From NCBI RefSeq assembly GCF_040566555.1, contig NZ_JBEWYP010000001.1, forward strand, positions 124,001 through 188,000: DNA of 64,000 bases, read 5' to 3'. Shown here one piece after another: positions 15,963 to 24,366 of this stretch. The stretch is from Sediminicola sp040566555. GTDB taxonomy: Bacteria; Bacteroidota; Bacteroidia; Flavobacteriales; Flavobacteriaceae. The first letter of the stretch is position 1; every line of letters begins with the position of its first letter. The notes beneath the pieces are model-generated. The model saw nothing but the letters and a program-made list of their open reading frames with translations. It was not told where the DNA came from and ran no database searches. Both the position numbers and the translations under genes were made by a program.

Positions 15963-17519
15963 ATGGTGAAAACAATTCAGCTACGGGTCAGTATCGAAGA
16001 AGAAACAATGGAGGGCATTTTGAAAAAAAAAGCCGCCTATCATCTGCATGTCCATGAAAAAGAGATCAATGGTATTCAAATTATCAGAAAGTCCATTGAT
16101 GCCCGGAAACCTCAGATTTATTTCAATTATAAAGTTGCTGTTTACGTCCAAGAACCTATGCCCACAAATTCTGGGTATACATTCGATTATAAAGATGTAT
16201 CCAAGGCCAAGGAGATACATATAATCGGTTTTGGTCCTGCAGGGATGTATGCCGCTCTAAGATGCATAGAGCTCGGCTATAAGCCAATTGTTCTCGAACG
16301 CGGAAAAAAAGTAAGGGAAAGAAGGCGCGACTTAAGAGCCATTAACCAACAACATACGGTAGATGAGGATTCCAATTATTGTTTTGGGGAAGGCGGGGCC
16401 GGCACCTATTCCGATGGTAAGTTATATACCCGAAGCCTTAAGAGAGGCGATGTAAGAAGAATTTTTGAGAATCTGGTGTACCATGGTGCCACCGAGCAAA
16501 TATTGATAGATGCCCACCCCCATATAGGCACCAATAAGTTGCCCCAAATTGTGGAAAATATAAGGGAGACCATTTTAGAATATGGCGGCGAGATTCATTT
16601 TGAAAGTCGGGTTGTGGATTTCATCATCAAAAACAACGTCCTCCAGGCCCTTGTTTTAAAAAACGGCACGGAGATGAAGGTAAATTCCGTGATTTTGGCC
16701 ACAGGTCATTCTGCAAGGGACATATATTATTTATTGCACAAAAAGGATGTTATGCTTCAAGCGAAGTCCTTTGCCATGGGGGTAAGGGTAGAACATCCAC
16801 AGCATATAATAGACAGCATCCAATATCATTGTGAGGGGGAACGTAATGAATTACTGCCTGCCGCAGCGTATAGTTTGGTACAGCAGGTGAAGGATAGAGG
16901 TGTATATTCGTTTTGTATGTGTCCAGGCGGATTTATTGTTCCGGCCGCCACTGCAGAAGGAGAAGTGGTCGTTAACGGCATGTCGCCGTCCAGAAGAAAT
17001 AACCTATATGCCAATTCTGGCATAGTAGTAGAAATAAATGTTGAACAGGATATTCCGAAATACGATCACTTTGGGGCACTAAAAGGCTTGGAATATCAAA
17101 AAGATCTGGAAAAATTGGCCTATACTGCTGGTGGCAGGAGTCAGACCGCCCCTGCCCAGAGACTTACCGACTTTGTTGAAGGAAAGCTCTCCGTTGATTT
17201 AAATGACACCTCCTATCAACCAGGATTAAAATCGGCCCCATTACATTCCCTATTACCCAAACTTATTGGTAGTAGGCTAAGAACCGGATTTAAGGCATTT
17301 GGTGATAAGATGCACGGCTATTATACAGCCGAGGCCAATATAGTTGGTGTAGAATCTAGAACCTCTTCGCCTGTAAATATTCCAAGAAATGAAGAATTGG
17401 AACATCCACAGATCAAAGGCCTGTTTCCATGTGGTGAAGGTGGAGGTTACGCGGGAGGTATTGTTTCCGCTGCCATGGATGGAGAAAGGTGTGCCGAGGC
17501 AGCCGTAAAGGGAATTTAA
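15963..17519 (+). CDS. FAD-dependent oxidoreductase of the COG2509 type
   Basis: A 518-residue flavoprotein. The N-terminal ~75 residues form a small alpha/beta domain (HVHEKEINGIQIIRKSIDAR), followed by the dinucleotide-binding motif IIGFGPAGMYAALRCIELGY, an FEGGAGTYSDGKLYTR-like flavin segment (actual EGGAGTYSDGKLYTR) and a C-terminal FAD motif CGEGGGYAGGIVSAAMDGER. Substrate is unknown; relatives are annotated as uncharacterised FAD-dependent dehydrogenases. It is followed after 25 nt by rluF, probably in one transcript. Confidence 0.9.
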   Translation: MVKTIQLRVSIEEETMEGILKKKAAYHLHVHEKEINGIQIIRKSIDARKPQIYFNYKVAVYVQEPMPTNSGYTFDYKDVSKAKEIHIIGFGPAGMYAALRCIELGYKPIVLERGKKVRERRRDLRAINQQHTVDEDSNYCFGEGGAGTYSDGKLYTRSLKRGDVRRIFENLVYHGATEQILIDAHPHIGTNKLPQIVENIRETILEYGGEIHFESRVVDFIIKNNVLQALVLKNGTEMKVNSVILATGHSARDIYYLLHKKDVMLQAKSFAMGVRVEHPQHIIDSIQYHCEGERNELLPAAAYSLVQQVKDRGVYSFCMCPGGFIVPAATAEGEVVVNGMSPSRRNNLYANSGIVVEINVEQDIPKYDHFGALKGLEYQKDLEKLAYTAGGRSQTAPAQRLTDFVEGKLSVDLNDTSYQPGLKSAPLHSLLPKLIGSRLRTGFKAFGDKMHGYYTAEANIVGVESRTSSPVNIPRNEELEHPQIKGLFPCGEGGGYAGGIVSAAMDGERCAEAAVKGI

Positions 17520-17544
17520 AATCAGAATTAAAGAAAAGCTATTT

Positions 17545-18279
17545 ATGGAAGAAGCCCAATCAACAAGAATAAATAAATATCTGAGTGAGGTAGGATACTG
17601 CTCAAGAAGGGCAGCCGATAAACTTATTGAGCAGGGAAGAGTAACCATAAATGGCGCTGTGCCCGAAATGGGCACCAAAATTGTTCCCGGTGACGAAGTG
17701 CGTGTGGATGGGGAACTAATAACTGAGCCTAAAGAAAAACAAGTCTATATAGCATTTAACAAGCCCATAGGCATTGTCTGTACTACCGATACAGGTGTTG
17801 AAAAGGATAATATTATCGATTTTATAGGATATCCTAAGCGTATCTTCCCAATAGGTCGTTTAGACAAGCCCAGCGAAGGTCTTATTTTACTGACCAGTGA
17901 TGGGGATATTGTCAATAAAATCCTCAGGGCGAGGAACAACCACGAAAAAGAATATATTGTCACCGTGAACAAACCCGTTACCCGTGATTTTGTTCAAAAA
18001 ATGAGCGCAGGGGTTCCAATATTGGATACGGTAACCAGAAAATGCCATGTTGAGGAAGTAGGCAGAAATGTTTTTAAAATTGTACTTACCCAAGGCCTAA
18101 ACCGACAAATTAGAAGAATGTGCGAGCATTTGGGCTACAGAGTGGTTAAATTAAGGAGGGTTAGGATAATGAACATCAATTTGGATATGCCCGTTGGTAA
18201 ATGGCGATACCTTACGGAGCAAGAACTGAACGGGATCAACAAATTAGTGGCCGCTTCTTCGAAAACACATCACGATTAA
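17545..18279 (+). CDS. rluF: 23S rRNA pseudouridine(2604) synthase RluF
   Basis: A 244-residue RsuA/RluF-type pseudouridine synthase. N-terminal S4 RNA-binding domain (residues ~7-55, INKYLSEVGYCSRRAADKLI) followed by the catalytic domain with the active-site Asp in GRLDKPSEGLILLTSDGD and the motif LTQGLNRQIRRMCEHLGYRV. Isomerises U2604 in 23S rRNA in the E. coli orthologue. Family assignment between RluF and RluB/E rests on the overall similarity and the QGLNRQIRRM motif. Confidence 0.92.
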   Translation: MEEAQSTRINKYLSEVGYCSRRAADKLIEQGRVTINGAVPEMGTKIVPGDEVRVDGELITEPKEKQVYIAFNKPIGIVCTTDTGVEKDNIIDFIGYPKRIFPIGRLDKPSEGLILLTSDGDIVNKILRARNNHEKEYIVTVNKPVTRDFVQKMSAGVPILDTVTRKCHVEEVGRNVFKIVLTQGLNRQIRRMCEHLGYRVVKLRRVRIMNINLDMPVGKWRYLTEQELNGINKLVAASSKTHHD

Positions 18280-18305
18280 TTTATTAAAACAAATACCAAC
18301 ACGGC

Positions 18306-18914
18306 ATGTACATTCCTGCACATTATAAAAATGAAAACTTAGACGAAGTAAAGGAATTTGTCAAGGAAAACAGCTTTGGTATCTTGGTCAATCAGGTGAA
18401 AGGCAGACCTTGGGCAAGCCATATTCCATTGGAATTGGATGTGGATAAAGACGGGCAAGATGTCCTGGTAGGCCACATCTCAAAAGCCAATATGCAATTG
18501 GAAGATTTTAAGGAAGACCAAGAGGTGCTTTGTATTTTTAATGGCCCACATAGTTATGTATCGTCTTCATGGTACAAAGAGGAAGAAGTACCCACCTGGA
18601 ACTACATTGCCGTTCATATGTATGGGAAACTAGTCCTAATGGAAGATGCTGATGTACTGGCATCCCTTCATAAATTGGTCGATAAATATGAGCAAGATTC
18701 AGCCAATCCCCTTTCTTTAGACAATTTGTCGCCAAGTGTCATGCAGCAAACCAGGGGTATCATAGGTTTTAAAATAGTGATCAGTGAAATCCAGGCCGCT
18801 TATAAATTATCCCAAGGCCGAAAAGATGATCACCCCAATATTATCCAAGAACTAAAAATCAAGGGTTGTCCAGGGTCTAGTGCAATTGCCTATCATATGA
18901 ATAAAAAAAAATAA
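18306..18914 (+). CDS. PaiB-family FMN-binding protein
   Basis: A 202-residue protein starting MYIPAHYKNENLDEVKEFVK with the family motifs GRPWASHIPLELD, VLVGHISKANMQ and SSSWYKEEEVPTWNYIAVHM. PaiB-type proteins have a split-barrel flavin-binding fold and are named as negative regulators of sporulation and protease genes in Bacillus; here a flavin-dependent enzymatic role is equally plausible. It lies 26 nt after rluF in the same direction. Confidence 0.88.
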   Translation: MYIPAHYKNENLDEVKEFVKENSFGILVNQVKGRPWASHIPLELDVDKDGQDVLVGHISKANMQLEDFKEDQEVLCIFNGPHSYVSSSWYKEEEVPTWNYIAVHMYGKLVLMEDADVLASLHKLVDKYEQDSANPLSLDNLSPSVMQQTRGIIGFKIVISEIQAAYKLSQGRKDDHPNIIQELKIKGCPGSSAIAYHMNKKK

Positions 18915-18936
18915 GGTAAAAGCATTCCTCCTTTTC

Positions 18937-20658
18937 TTATTCTTCGGAAAACTCCAAAGTAGCCATCCCCGAATAACGAGAATCATCAATATCCATGATC
19001 CACATTTCTTTACCGTACTTGCCATTCATTTTGGTAACGTATGCCTCCCTGGCAGCCTGGCTATCGTTAAAATGTGCCAGATACACATAATTCAATCCGT
19101 TTTCGGGATTTCTGAAATGGTTTACGTCTAGACCCTCTGCCCTTAATTCCTTAACAAAATTGTCCATATAAGCCTTATTGCCAAATACATTGGCCACAAT
19201 ATAGTGCCCTTGGTCTATCCCAGGAATTTTACCAAACTTACGGGTGATTATGTCTTGGGGGTCATTGTATTCCGGTCTCTCCCTTACCGTTGAATTATAT
19301 TCCTCAATGGTATTTGATACTACTTTTATATCCTCCGTATTGGGGTCGGTAATCAAATGATCTACTAATTCTGTATAATTCGGTATTGCTTTATCGTTGT
19401 TCACGAAATAAACCTTTTTTGCAGTTTCCTCTAAATCTGGTCGGGTTCCCTTGGTTTCCCTTTTAACGATGCGCATCACCATTTCAAATCGACGTTCCAG
19501 ATCCCTTTCCCTATTGGACTCCAGGGAATCCAATCGAAATTGAAGTTGTTGAAGGAGGGCATAGTTTTCGCCTTTATTCCCTTCAAAATTATCCATATGC
19601 TTAATCAAGGATTGTTTTTCATTATTTGCCGGAGTTTCCTCAACAGCAAATGATTGATAGCTGTCAGTATCCAAATTCACCATATCCTCCGTGAGTTTTG
19701 GTATAAATGAAAGGGCTACGGAAATTTCATGGGTCACCCCGAAATTTTCATAATTGTTGGACAAGCCTTTTTCAAAATTATAGCCCAAAGATAATCTGCG
19801 ACTTAGATTAAACCCTGTCCCGGCAGAAACTCCGTAAAAACTATCATATCCTCCCTGCAACCACCCTACTTTGGGAAGATCCAAAATTATCCCACCTCCA
19901 TATTCAATGCTTTCCTGTCCTCTGAATCTTATCCTTGCCAAGGGCAAAAGTCGCCCATCCTCAAAAACACCACCTTTATTGCTTAGCCCATGAGTATACT
20001 GAAGGTGTGTAGAAAAGGTCTTTTCATTGAAATTGGTCAACGATTTTCCAGTTTTTAGATTAAAATCGACCAAATTTTCCGCAAAAACACCGATATCAAA
20101 TTTTCCCATAGCCAAATTCATCCCTGGCTGGAAAGCCAAAATGGAGCTTTCATTCAACCCATCCAAAAACGGGTCTTCCTCTCCGGTCACAATTTTACTT
20201 TGGTCCACATTACTGCGATAGTAGGGAATATTAACGCCAAAGGAGAAAACGCTATTTGCACTCAAACGAACCCCATATGCATAATTGGCCAATATGCCAA
20301 TATTTGTTACCACCCCCTCTGTTTGATTGTAAAGGCTTAGCCCCAATCCGGTACGGTCATTAATCCGACCACTATAACTTAAAAAGTAATTTTGCGAATT
20401 ATTTTCATAATAGGCAGACTGACTCCTATGAAAAAAGTTGATATAGGATTTATCCTCCCTAACAGTAGAAAAGGTAGGGTTGATTAAAAACCTATTGAAC
20501 TTAAGCAGGTTTTGAAAAGGCACATCGTATTTGAGATAAGGATTTTCCTCCTGTGCATTTAAAGAAAATGACAATGGAAGTAATACTAAAAAAAGAAATA
20601 CAACGGATAGCTGGTTACCCTTTAATGAAAGGGAGGAATTGTTTTTCGGGGTTTTCAT
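18937..20658 (-). CDS. PorP/SprF-family protein with C-terminal SPOR-like region
   Basis: A 573-residue protein with signal peptide (FLVLLPLSFSLNAQ). Residues ~30-330 resemble the PorP/SprF outer-membrane barrel (NPYLKYDVPFQNLLKFNRFL ... INDRTGLGLSLYNQTEGVVT), which in type IX secretion helps attach substrates such as gliding adhesin SprB. Residues ~480-573 look like a SPOR-type fold (GHYIVANVFGNKAYMDNFVK, YVYLAHFNDSQAAREAYVTK), which in other proteins binds denuded peptidoglycan. Usual PorP/SprF proteins are ~300 residues, so this is an extended form that could tie the barrel to the cell wall. No sprB-like adhesin is adjacent. Confidence 0.8.
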   Translation of the reverse strand: MKTPKNNSSLSLKGNQLSVVFLFLVLLPLSFSLNAQEENPYLKYDVPFQNLLKFNRFLINPTFSTVREDKSYINFFHRSQSAYYENNSQNYFLSYSGRINDRTGLGLSLYNQTEGVVTNIGILANYAYGVRLSANSVFSFGVNIPYYRSNVDQSKIVTGEEDPFLDGLNESSILAFQPGMNLAMGKFDIGVFAENLVDFNLKTGKSLTNFNEKTFSTHLQYTHGLSNKGGVFEDGRLLPLARIRFRGQESIEYGGGIILDLPKVGWLQGGYDSFYGVSAGTGFNLSRRLSLGYNFEKGLSNNYENFGVTHEISVALSFIPKLTEDMVNLDTDSYQSFAVEETPANNEKQSLIKHMDNFEGNKGENYALLQQLQFRLDSLESNRERDLERRFEMVMRIVKRETKGTRPDLEETAKKVYFVNNDKAIPNYTELVDHLITDPNTEDIKVVSNTIEEYNSTVRERPEYNDPQDIITRKFGKIPGIDQGHYIVANVFGNKAYMDNFVKELRAEGLDVNHFRNPENGLNYVYLAHFNDSQAAREAYVTKMNGKYGKEMWIMDIDDSRYSGMATLEFSEE

Positions 20659-21030
20659 GGCACAAGCATTTTATGCACATAAAATCAGTTCCTTTAATGT
20701 GGTTCAACATATCTTTTAGGTAAGGATATGAAGGTATAAATTCTATATTTCAGGAAGTAATCTTATGGCATAGGTTAATAGCATTTAGGATTTGGGATAG
20801 AGTGAAGATAAACATATTTCGTTAACCTGATGTATTTTTTCGATGAACTGCACGTTATCGAAAAAAATATAACTCTGAATGTTAGATGGTTATTAGGATT
20901 ACTGGCTAGTCATTTGGCATAGGTAACCATAATTCCAAAACCCAAAAACCGTTACAAGTCTGCATAATAAATAATGGTCAGCCTTTCAGCATACGAAGAT
21001 ACGGGAGGAAAATAATACGTATCATAAAAA
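20659..21030. other. Intergenic stretch with an inverted repeat
   Basis: No gene is supported. At 20835-20866 there is an inverted repeat TTTTTTCGAT ... ATCGAAAAAA with a 12-nt spacer. As the T arm comes first it is not a normal terminator in either direction; a binding site is possible. Confidence 0.5.
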
Positions 21031-21060
21031 AAGGCCTTCGGTGTAAACCGAAGGCCTTTA
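21031..21060 (-). terminator. Terminator of the alcohol dehydrogenase gene
   Basis: AAAGGCCTTCGGT/ACCGAAGGCCTTT stem of 13 bp flanked by A and T runs, 24 nt after the stop of the minus-strand gene. Confidence 0.95.
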
Positions 21061-21083
21061 AACAATTTATTCAAACACGTTAA

Positions 21084-22136
21084 TTAACTGTTTTTTAATG
21101 ATTTCATATCAATAACGAAGCGATATTTCACATCTGACTTCACCAGACGGTCAAAGGCTTCATTAATATTCTGCATGTCTATCATTTCTATATCTGAAAC
21201 TACATTGTGCTCCCCACAGAAATCCAACATTTCTTGGGTTTCTTTGATACCCCCTATCAAGGAACCTGCAATACGTTTACGTCCCATGACCAAACTTCCA
21301 CCATGTAAAGGATCCAGAGGCTCTATAGCTCCAACCAATACCATTGTGGCATCTCTTTTCAAAAGATTCACATAAGGGTTCATATCGTGTCCTACAGGAA
21401 TGGTATTTAATAGGAAATCAAAAGAACCGGCATGCTTCTTCATCTGTTCTTCTTCTTTGGATATCAAAACTTCGTCCGCTCCCAATTTTTTGGCATCGCC
21501 ACTTTTAGAGGGAGATGTTGTAATCATCACTACATGGGCTCCCATGGCATGTGCGAATTTGATTCCCATATGTCCAAGTCCTCCAAGTCCTATAACCCCT
21601 ACTTTATCCCCTTTTTTTACATTCCAATGTTTTAAGGGAGAATAGGTGGTGATACCCGCGCACAATAATGGTGCTGCAGCCCTTGGATCTAAATTTTCAG
21701 GAACACTCAATACAAATTCTTTATCAACCACCACTTGCTCTGAATATCCTCCAAAGGTATGTCCGCCCAAGTGCTTGTCAGCTCCATTATAGGTAAAGGT
21801 GGCCCCATTTTCACAGAATTGCTCCATGTCATCTTTACAGGCGCTACATTTCTGGCAAGAATCTACCATACACCCTACACCTACCAATTGTCCTACTTTA
21901 AATTTTGTGACATTGGCCCCAATTTCTGTAATACGACCTATGATCTCATGCCCTGGCACAACCGGATAAACAGAATTCTTCCAATCGTTTCTCACTTGGT
22001 GCAAGTCACTGTGGCAAACCCCACAGAATTCAATATCTATTTTCACGTCATTTGCCGTTACATCCCTTCTGTCCAATTTAAATGGAACCATTTCCGAATC
22101 CGATGTCTTGGCTGCGTATGCTTTTACTTCTGTCAT
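21084..22136 (-). CDS. Zinc-dependent alcohol dehydrogenase (cinnamyl-alcohol dehydrogenase group)
   Basis: A 350-residue medium-chain dehydrogenase that interconverts aldehydes and alcohols with NAD(P)H. Catalytic zinc ligands lie in CGVCHSDLHQ and GHEIIGRI; the structural zinc site has four cysteines (CQKCSACKDDMEQFC). The Rossmann motif is GLGGLGHMGIKFAHAMGA. The group includes E. coli YahK/YjgB, which prefer NADPH and reduce a broad range of aldehydes. Single gene with its own terminator. Confidence 0.93.
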   Translation of the reverse strand: MTEVKAYAAKTSDSEMVPFKLDRRDVTANDVKIDIEFCGVCHSDLHQVRNDWKNSVYPVVPGHEIIGRITEIGANVTKFKVGQLVGVGCMVDSCQKCSACKDDMEQFCENGATFTYNGADKHLGGHTFGGYSEQVVVDKEFVLSVPENLDPRAAAPLLCAGITTYSPLKHWNVKKGDKVGVIGLGGLGHMGIKFAHAMGAHVVMITTSPSKSGDAKKLGADEVLISKEEEQMKKHAGSFDFLLNTIPVGHDMNPYVNLLKRDATMVLVGAIEPLDPLHGGSLVMGRKRIAGSLIGGIKETQEMLDFCGEHNVVSDIEMIDMQNINEAFDRLVKSDVKYRFVIDMKSLKNS

Positions 22137-22289
22137 ATAGCTTTTTTTTATTTAAAATAATTTACAAAAATTGAGTGGGAATATCTATAAAATTGCCCGT
22201 TTAACTTGACTTTAACGCCTTTTACGTTATCGCTAACGCATCGATATTTTTAAAAAGGTGATATCCCTTTCCTTGGTCGGAGGAAACAA

Positions 22290-22313
22290 AAAAGCTTACC
22301 AGTTGGTAAGCTT
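22290..22313 (-). terminator. Terminator of dps
   Basis: AAAGCTTACCA/TGGTAAGCTTT hairpin with A-rich flank on the plus strand, 21 nt past the dps stop codon. Confidence 0.85.
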
Positions 22314-22334
22314 TAATTATTCTAACCGTATTTT

Positions 22335-22814
22335 CTAAATGGCTTCGTCTAACCATGCTTTCATCATCCATAATATTTTTTCCTGTTCGGTAATGAAATC
22401 ACTCATCATGGAATTAGTTCCTTCATCATTTGCATCATCTGAAGCAGCTAATATTTTACGTTCTATGACCAATAGCTCCTTTAACGAATCTACCACCAAT
22501 CTGATGGCTGCCTCATCTTCTGAAATGTTTTTACCAACCGGAACTTTGGAATTGGAGATGTAGTCCTCAAAGGTATGTAGTGGCACTCCACCCAAAGTCA
22601 AGATTCGCTCGGCAATCAAATCTACCTTTAAGTTGGCATCCGTGTACAACTCTTCAAACTTAACGTGAAGGTCAAAAAAGCGTTTCCCTTTAATATTCCA
22701 GTGGATACCTCTCAAGTTTTGATAATACCTCTGAAAGGTAGCCAACAAAAGGTTCAAATCTTTACTTAATATTATGGATTTATCGGCATCTAATCCTATA
22801 CTGTTCATTTTCAT
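22335..22814 (-). CDS. dps: Dps-family ferritin-like DNA-protection protein
   Basis: A 159-residue four-helix protein. The intersubunit ferroxidase residues of Dps are in NLRGIHWNIKGKRFFDLHVK and FEELYTDANLKVDLIAERIL. Dps assembles as a dodecamer that oxidises Fe(II) with hydrogen peroxide and stores it, preventing Fenton chemistry. It is divergent from oxyR (99 nt apart), the arrangement expected for an OxyR-controlled dps. Start at 22814 gives MKMN; an in-frame ATG at 22808 is the alternative. Confidence 0.94.
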   Translation of the reverse strand: MKMNSIGLDADKSIILSKDLNLLLATFQRYYQNLRGIHWNIKGKRFFDLHVKFEELYTDANLKVDLIAERILTLGGVPLHTFEDYISNSKVPVGKNISEDEAAIRLVVDSLKELLVIERKILAASDDANDEGTNSMMSDFITEQEKILWMMKAWLDEAI

Positions 22815-22855
22815 AGTTATATCATTTAGACTTTAAAATTAAGAAATTAAAGCAG

Positions 22856-22880
22856 CTATATGGTATAGGTTTTATCGATA
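22856..22880. promoter_or_regulatory. Paired palindromes between dps and oxyR
   Basis: CTATA-TGG-TATAG (22856-22868) and TATCGATA (22873-22880) lie in the centre of the divergent intergenic region. The ATAG/CTAT half-elements resemble the known OxyR half-site (ATAG...CTAT), so this is a candidate OxyR operator; assignment is inference from context and similarity. Confidence 0.45.
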
Positions 22881-22913
22881 GTTTTTATAATTTTATCACT
22901 TAATTTTATTGTT

Positions 22914-23855
22914 ATGACCATTACCCAATTGCAGTATGTTTTGGCGGTTGCCGAATATCAAAATTTTACCCTCGCAGCTGAAAAGAGTTTTGTAACCCAA
23001 CCTACTTTGAGTATGCAGGTACAAAAATTAGAGGACGAATTGGACATATTGATTTTTGATCGAAGTAAAAAACCAATTTCCGTGACCGAGGTCGGTCAAA
23101 AGATAGTCTCCCAAGCTAAAAATATTGTCAACGAAGCCAACCGCATCAAGGATATCGTAGACCAAGAAAAAGGTTTTATAGGAGGGGAATTTACCTTGGG
23201 CATTATTCCAACCATTATGCCTACCCTTCTCCCCATGTTCCTTAAAACATTTATAAAAAAATACCCCAAGGTCAATTTGATTATAAAGGAACAAAACACA
23301 GATGGACTTATCCGGAATATTCAGGACGGTCATTTGGATGCAGCGATTGCGGCCACACCATTAGAGGTGGAGTTTATAAAGGAACGTCCTTTATATTACG
23401 AACCTTTTGTTGGTTATGTGCCGCCGAACAATAAATTGCACAAATTAGAGACGCTAAACCCAGAAGATTTGGATATAAACGAAGTGCTCTTGTTAAAGGA
23501 CGGACATTGTTTCAGGGATGGAATCATTAATCTTTGTAAGTCAACCAAAAGTTTCGAGGATGACCATTTTCAACTTCAGAGCGGAAGTTTTGAAACCTTG
23601 GTGAATTTATCCAATGAAGGATTGGGAATGACGCTTTTGCCTTTTCTAAACACCTTGGAGCTGGATGAAAAGAAAAAACTAAATTTAAGATATTTCAACA
23701 GTCCCTCTCCTGCCAGGGAGGTGAGTTTGATATATCATAAAAGTGAATTGAAAATTCAGATCACAGAGGCTATTAGAGAAGTTATTGCCAGCGTGGTCAG
23801 GGGTGCCATTGCCTTTCAAGATGTAAAGATCATAAGTCCGATCACCAAAAAATAA
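22914..23855 (+). CDS. oxyR: OxyR, hydrogen-peroxide-sensing LysR-type regulator
   Basis: A 313-residue LysR-family protein with an N-terminal winged helix (residues 1-60, TLAAEKSFVTQPTLSMQVQK) and a C-terminal sensor domain. The peroxide-sensing cysteines are present as C199 and C208 in DGHCFRDGIINLC, the same spacing and, by count, the same residue numbers as in E. coli OxyR. The downstream segment LETLVNLSNEGLGMTLLP-like (actual FETLVNLSNEGLGMTLLPF) also matches. Divergent to dps, its likely target. Confidence 0.95.
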   Translation: MTITQLQYVLAVAEYQNFTLAAEKSFVTQPTLSMQVQKLEDELDILIFDRSKKPISVTEVGQKIVSQAKNIVNEANRIKDIVDQEKGFIGGEFTLGIIPTIMPTLLPMFLKTFIKKYPKVNLIIKEQNTDGLIRNIQDGHLDAAIAATPLEVEFIKERPLYYEPFVGYVPPNNKLHKLETLNPEDLDINEVLLLKDGHCFRDGIINLCKSTKSFEDDHFQLQSGSFETLVNLSNEGLGMTLLPFLNTLELDEKKKLNLRYFNSPSPAREVSLIYHKSELKIQITEAIREVIASVVRGAIAFQDVKIISPITKK

Positions 23856-23990
23856 CAACTATTTAAATTTTCCTGAAGGCATCTAACTTATGGGATAAAA
23901 AGGAGGGTAGATTTCCCTTGTCCGAAAATTAAATCTTTCCTTTTTAAAGATTTGTTTAGGAAAAATTAGTTTTTGAACCTCCAAAAAATA

Positions 23991-24018
23991 TAAAAGCCAC
24001 TTGATCAAGTGGCTTTTA
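23991..24018 (-). terminator. Terminator after the 65-residue protein gene
   Basis: AAAAGCCACTTGA/TCAAGTGGCTTTT, an almost loop-free palindrome with A/T flanks, 3 nt past the minus-strand stop. It can also serve oxyR from the other side. Confidence 0.85.
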
Positions 24019-24021
24019 TAT

Positions 24022-24219
24022 TTATGGTTGTATGTAAATTAAACATTGCTTTAATTCTGGCTTGTCGGTTATGAATTGTCTTAACCAATGTTTTAATTCC
24101 TCTACCTCTACGGGTAGCAATCTGGAAATCGCTTTTTCCAACTCCTTACAAAACAGCATTGAGTCGAAACTAACTTTTTGAAGCACAGTTTTGGTATACT
24201 CCAGCATAGCTTTAGCCAT
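24022..24219 (-). CDS. Small conserved helical protein of unknown function
   Basis: A 65-residue protein (MAKAMLEYTKTVLQKVSFDS ...) predicted as two amphipathic helices, with an LLPVEVEELKHWLRQFI segment. It has its own terminator directly after the stop, which argues that it is a genuine gene. Similar short proteins are common in Flavobacteriaceae, but I know of no function. Cytoplasmic; no signal peptide. Confidence 0.75.
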   Translation of the reverse strand: MAKAMLEYTKTVLQKVSFDSMLFCKELEKAISRLLPVEVEELKHWLRQFITDKPELKQCLIYIQP

Positions 24220-24366
24220 ATTTCAAGGTTTTTTATAATAGGTTATTACCGCTAATTTAACGAATTGAGAGGGAAAAAATTGTATTATCTTCGTTAAAAA
24301 TAGAATAATTTCCAATTGGGATAGAAAATTATCAATTAACATAGCTCTTGTGGGCACTTGGTTTTT

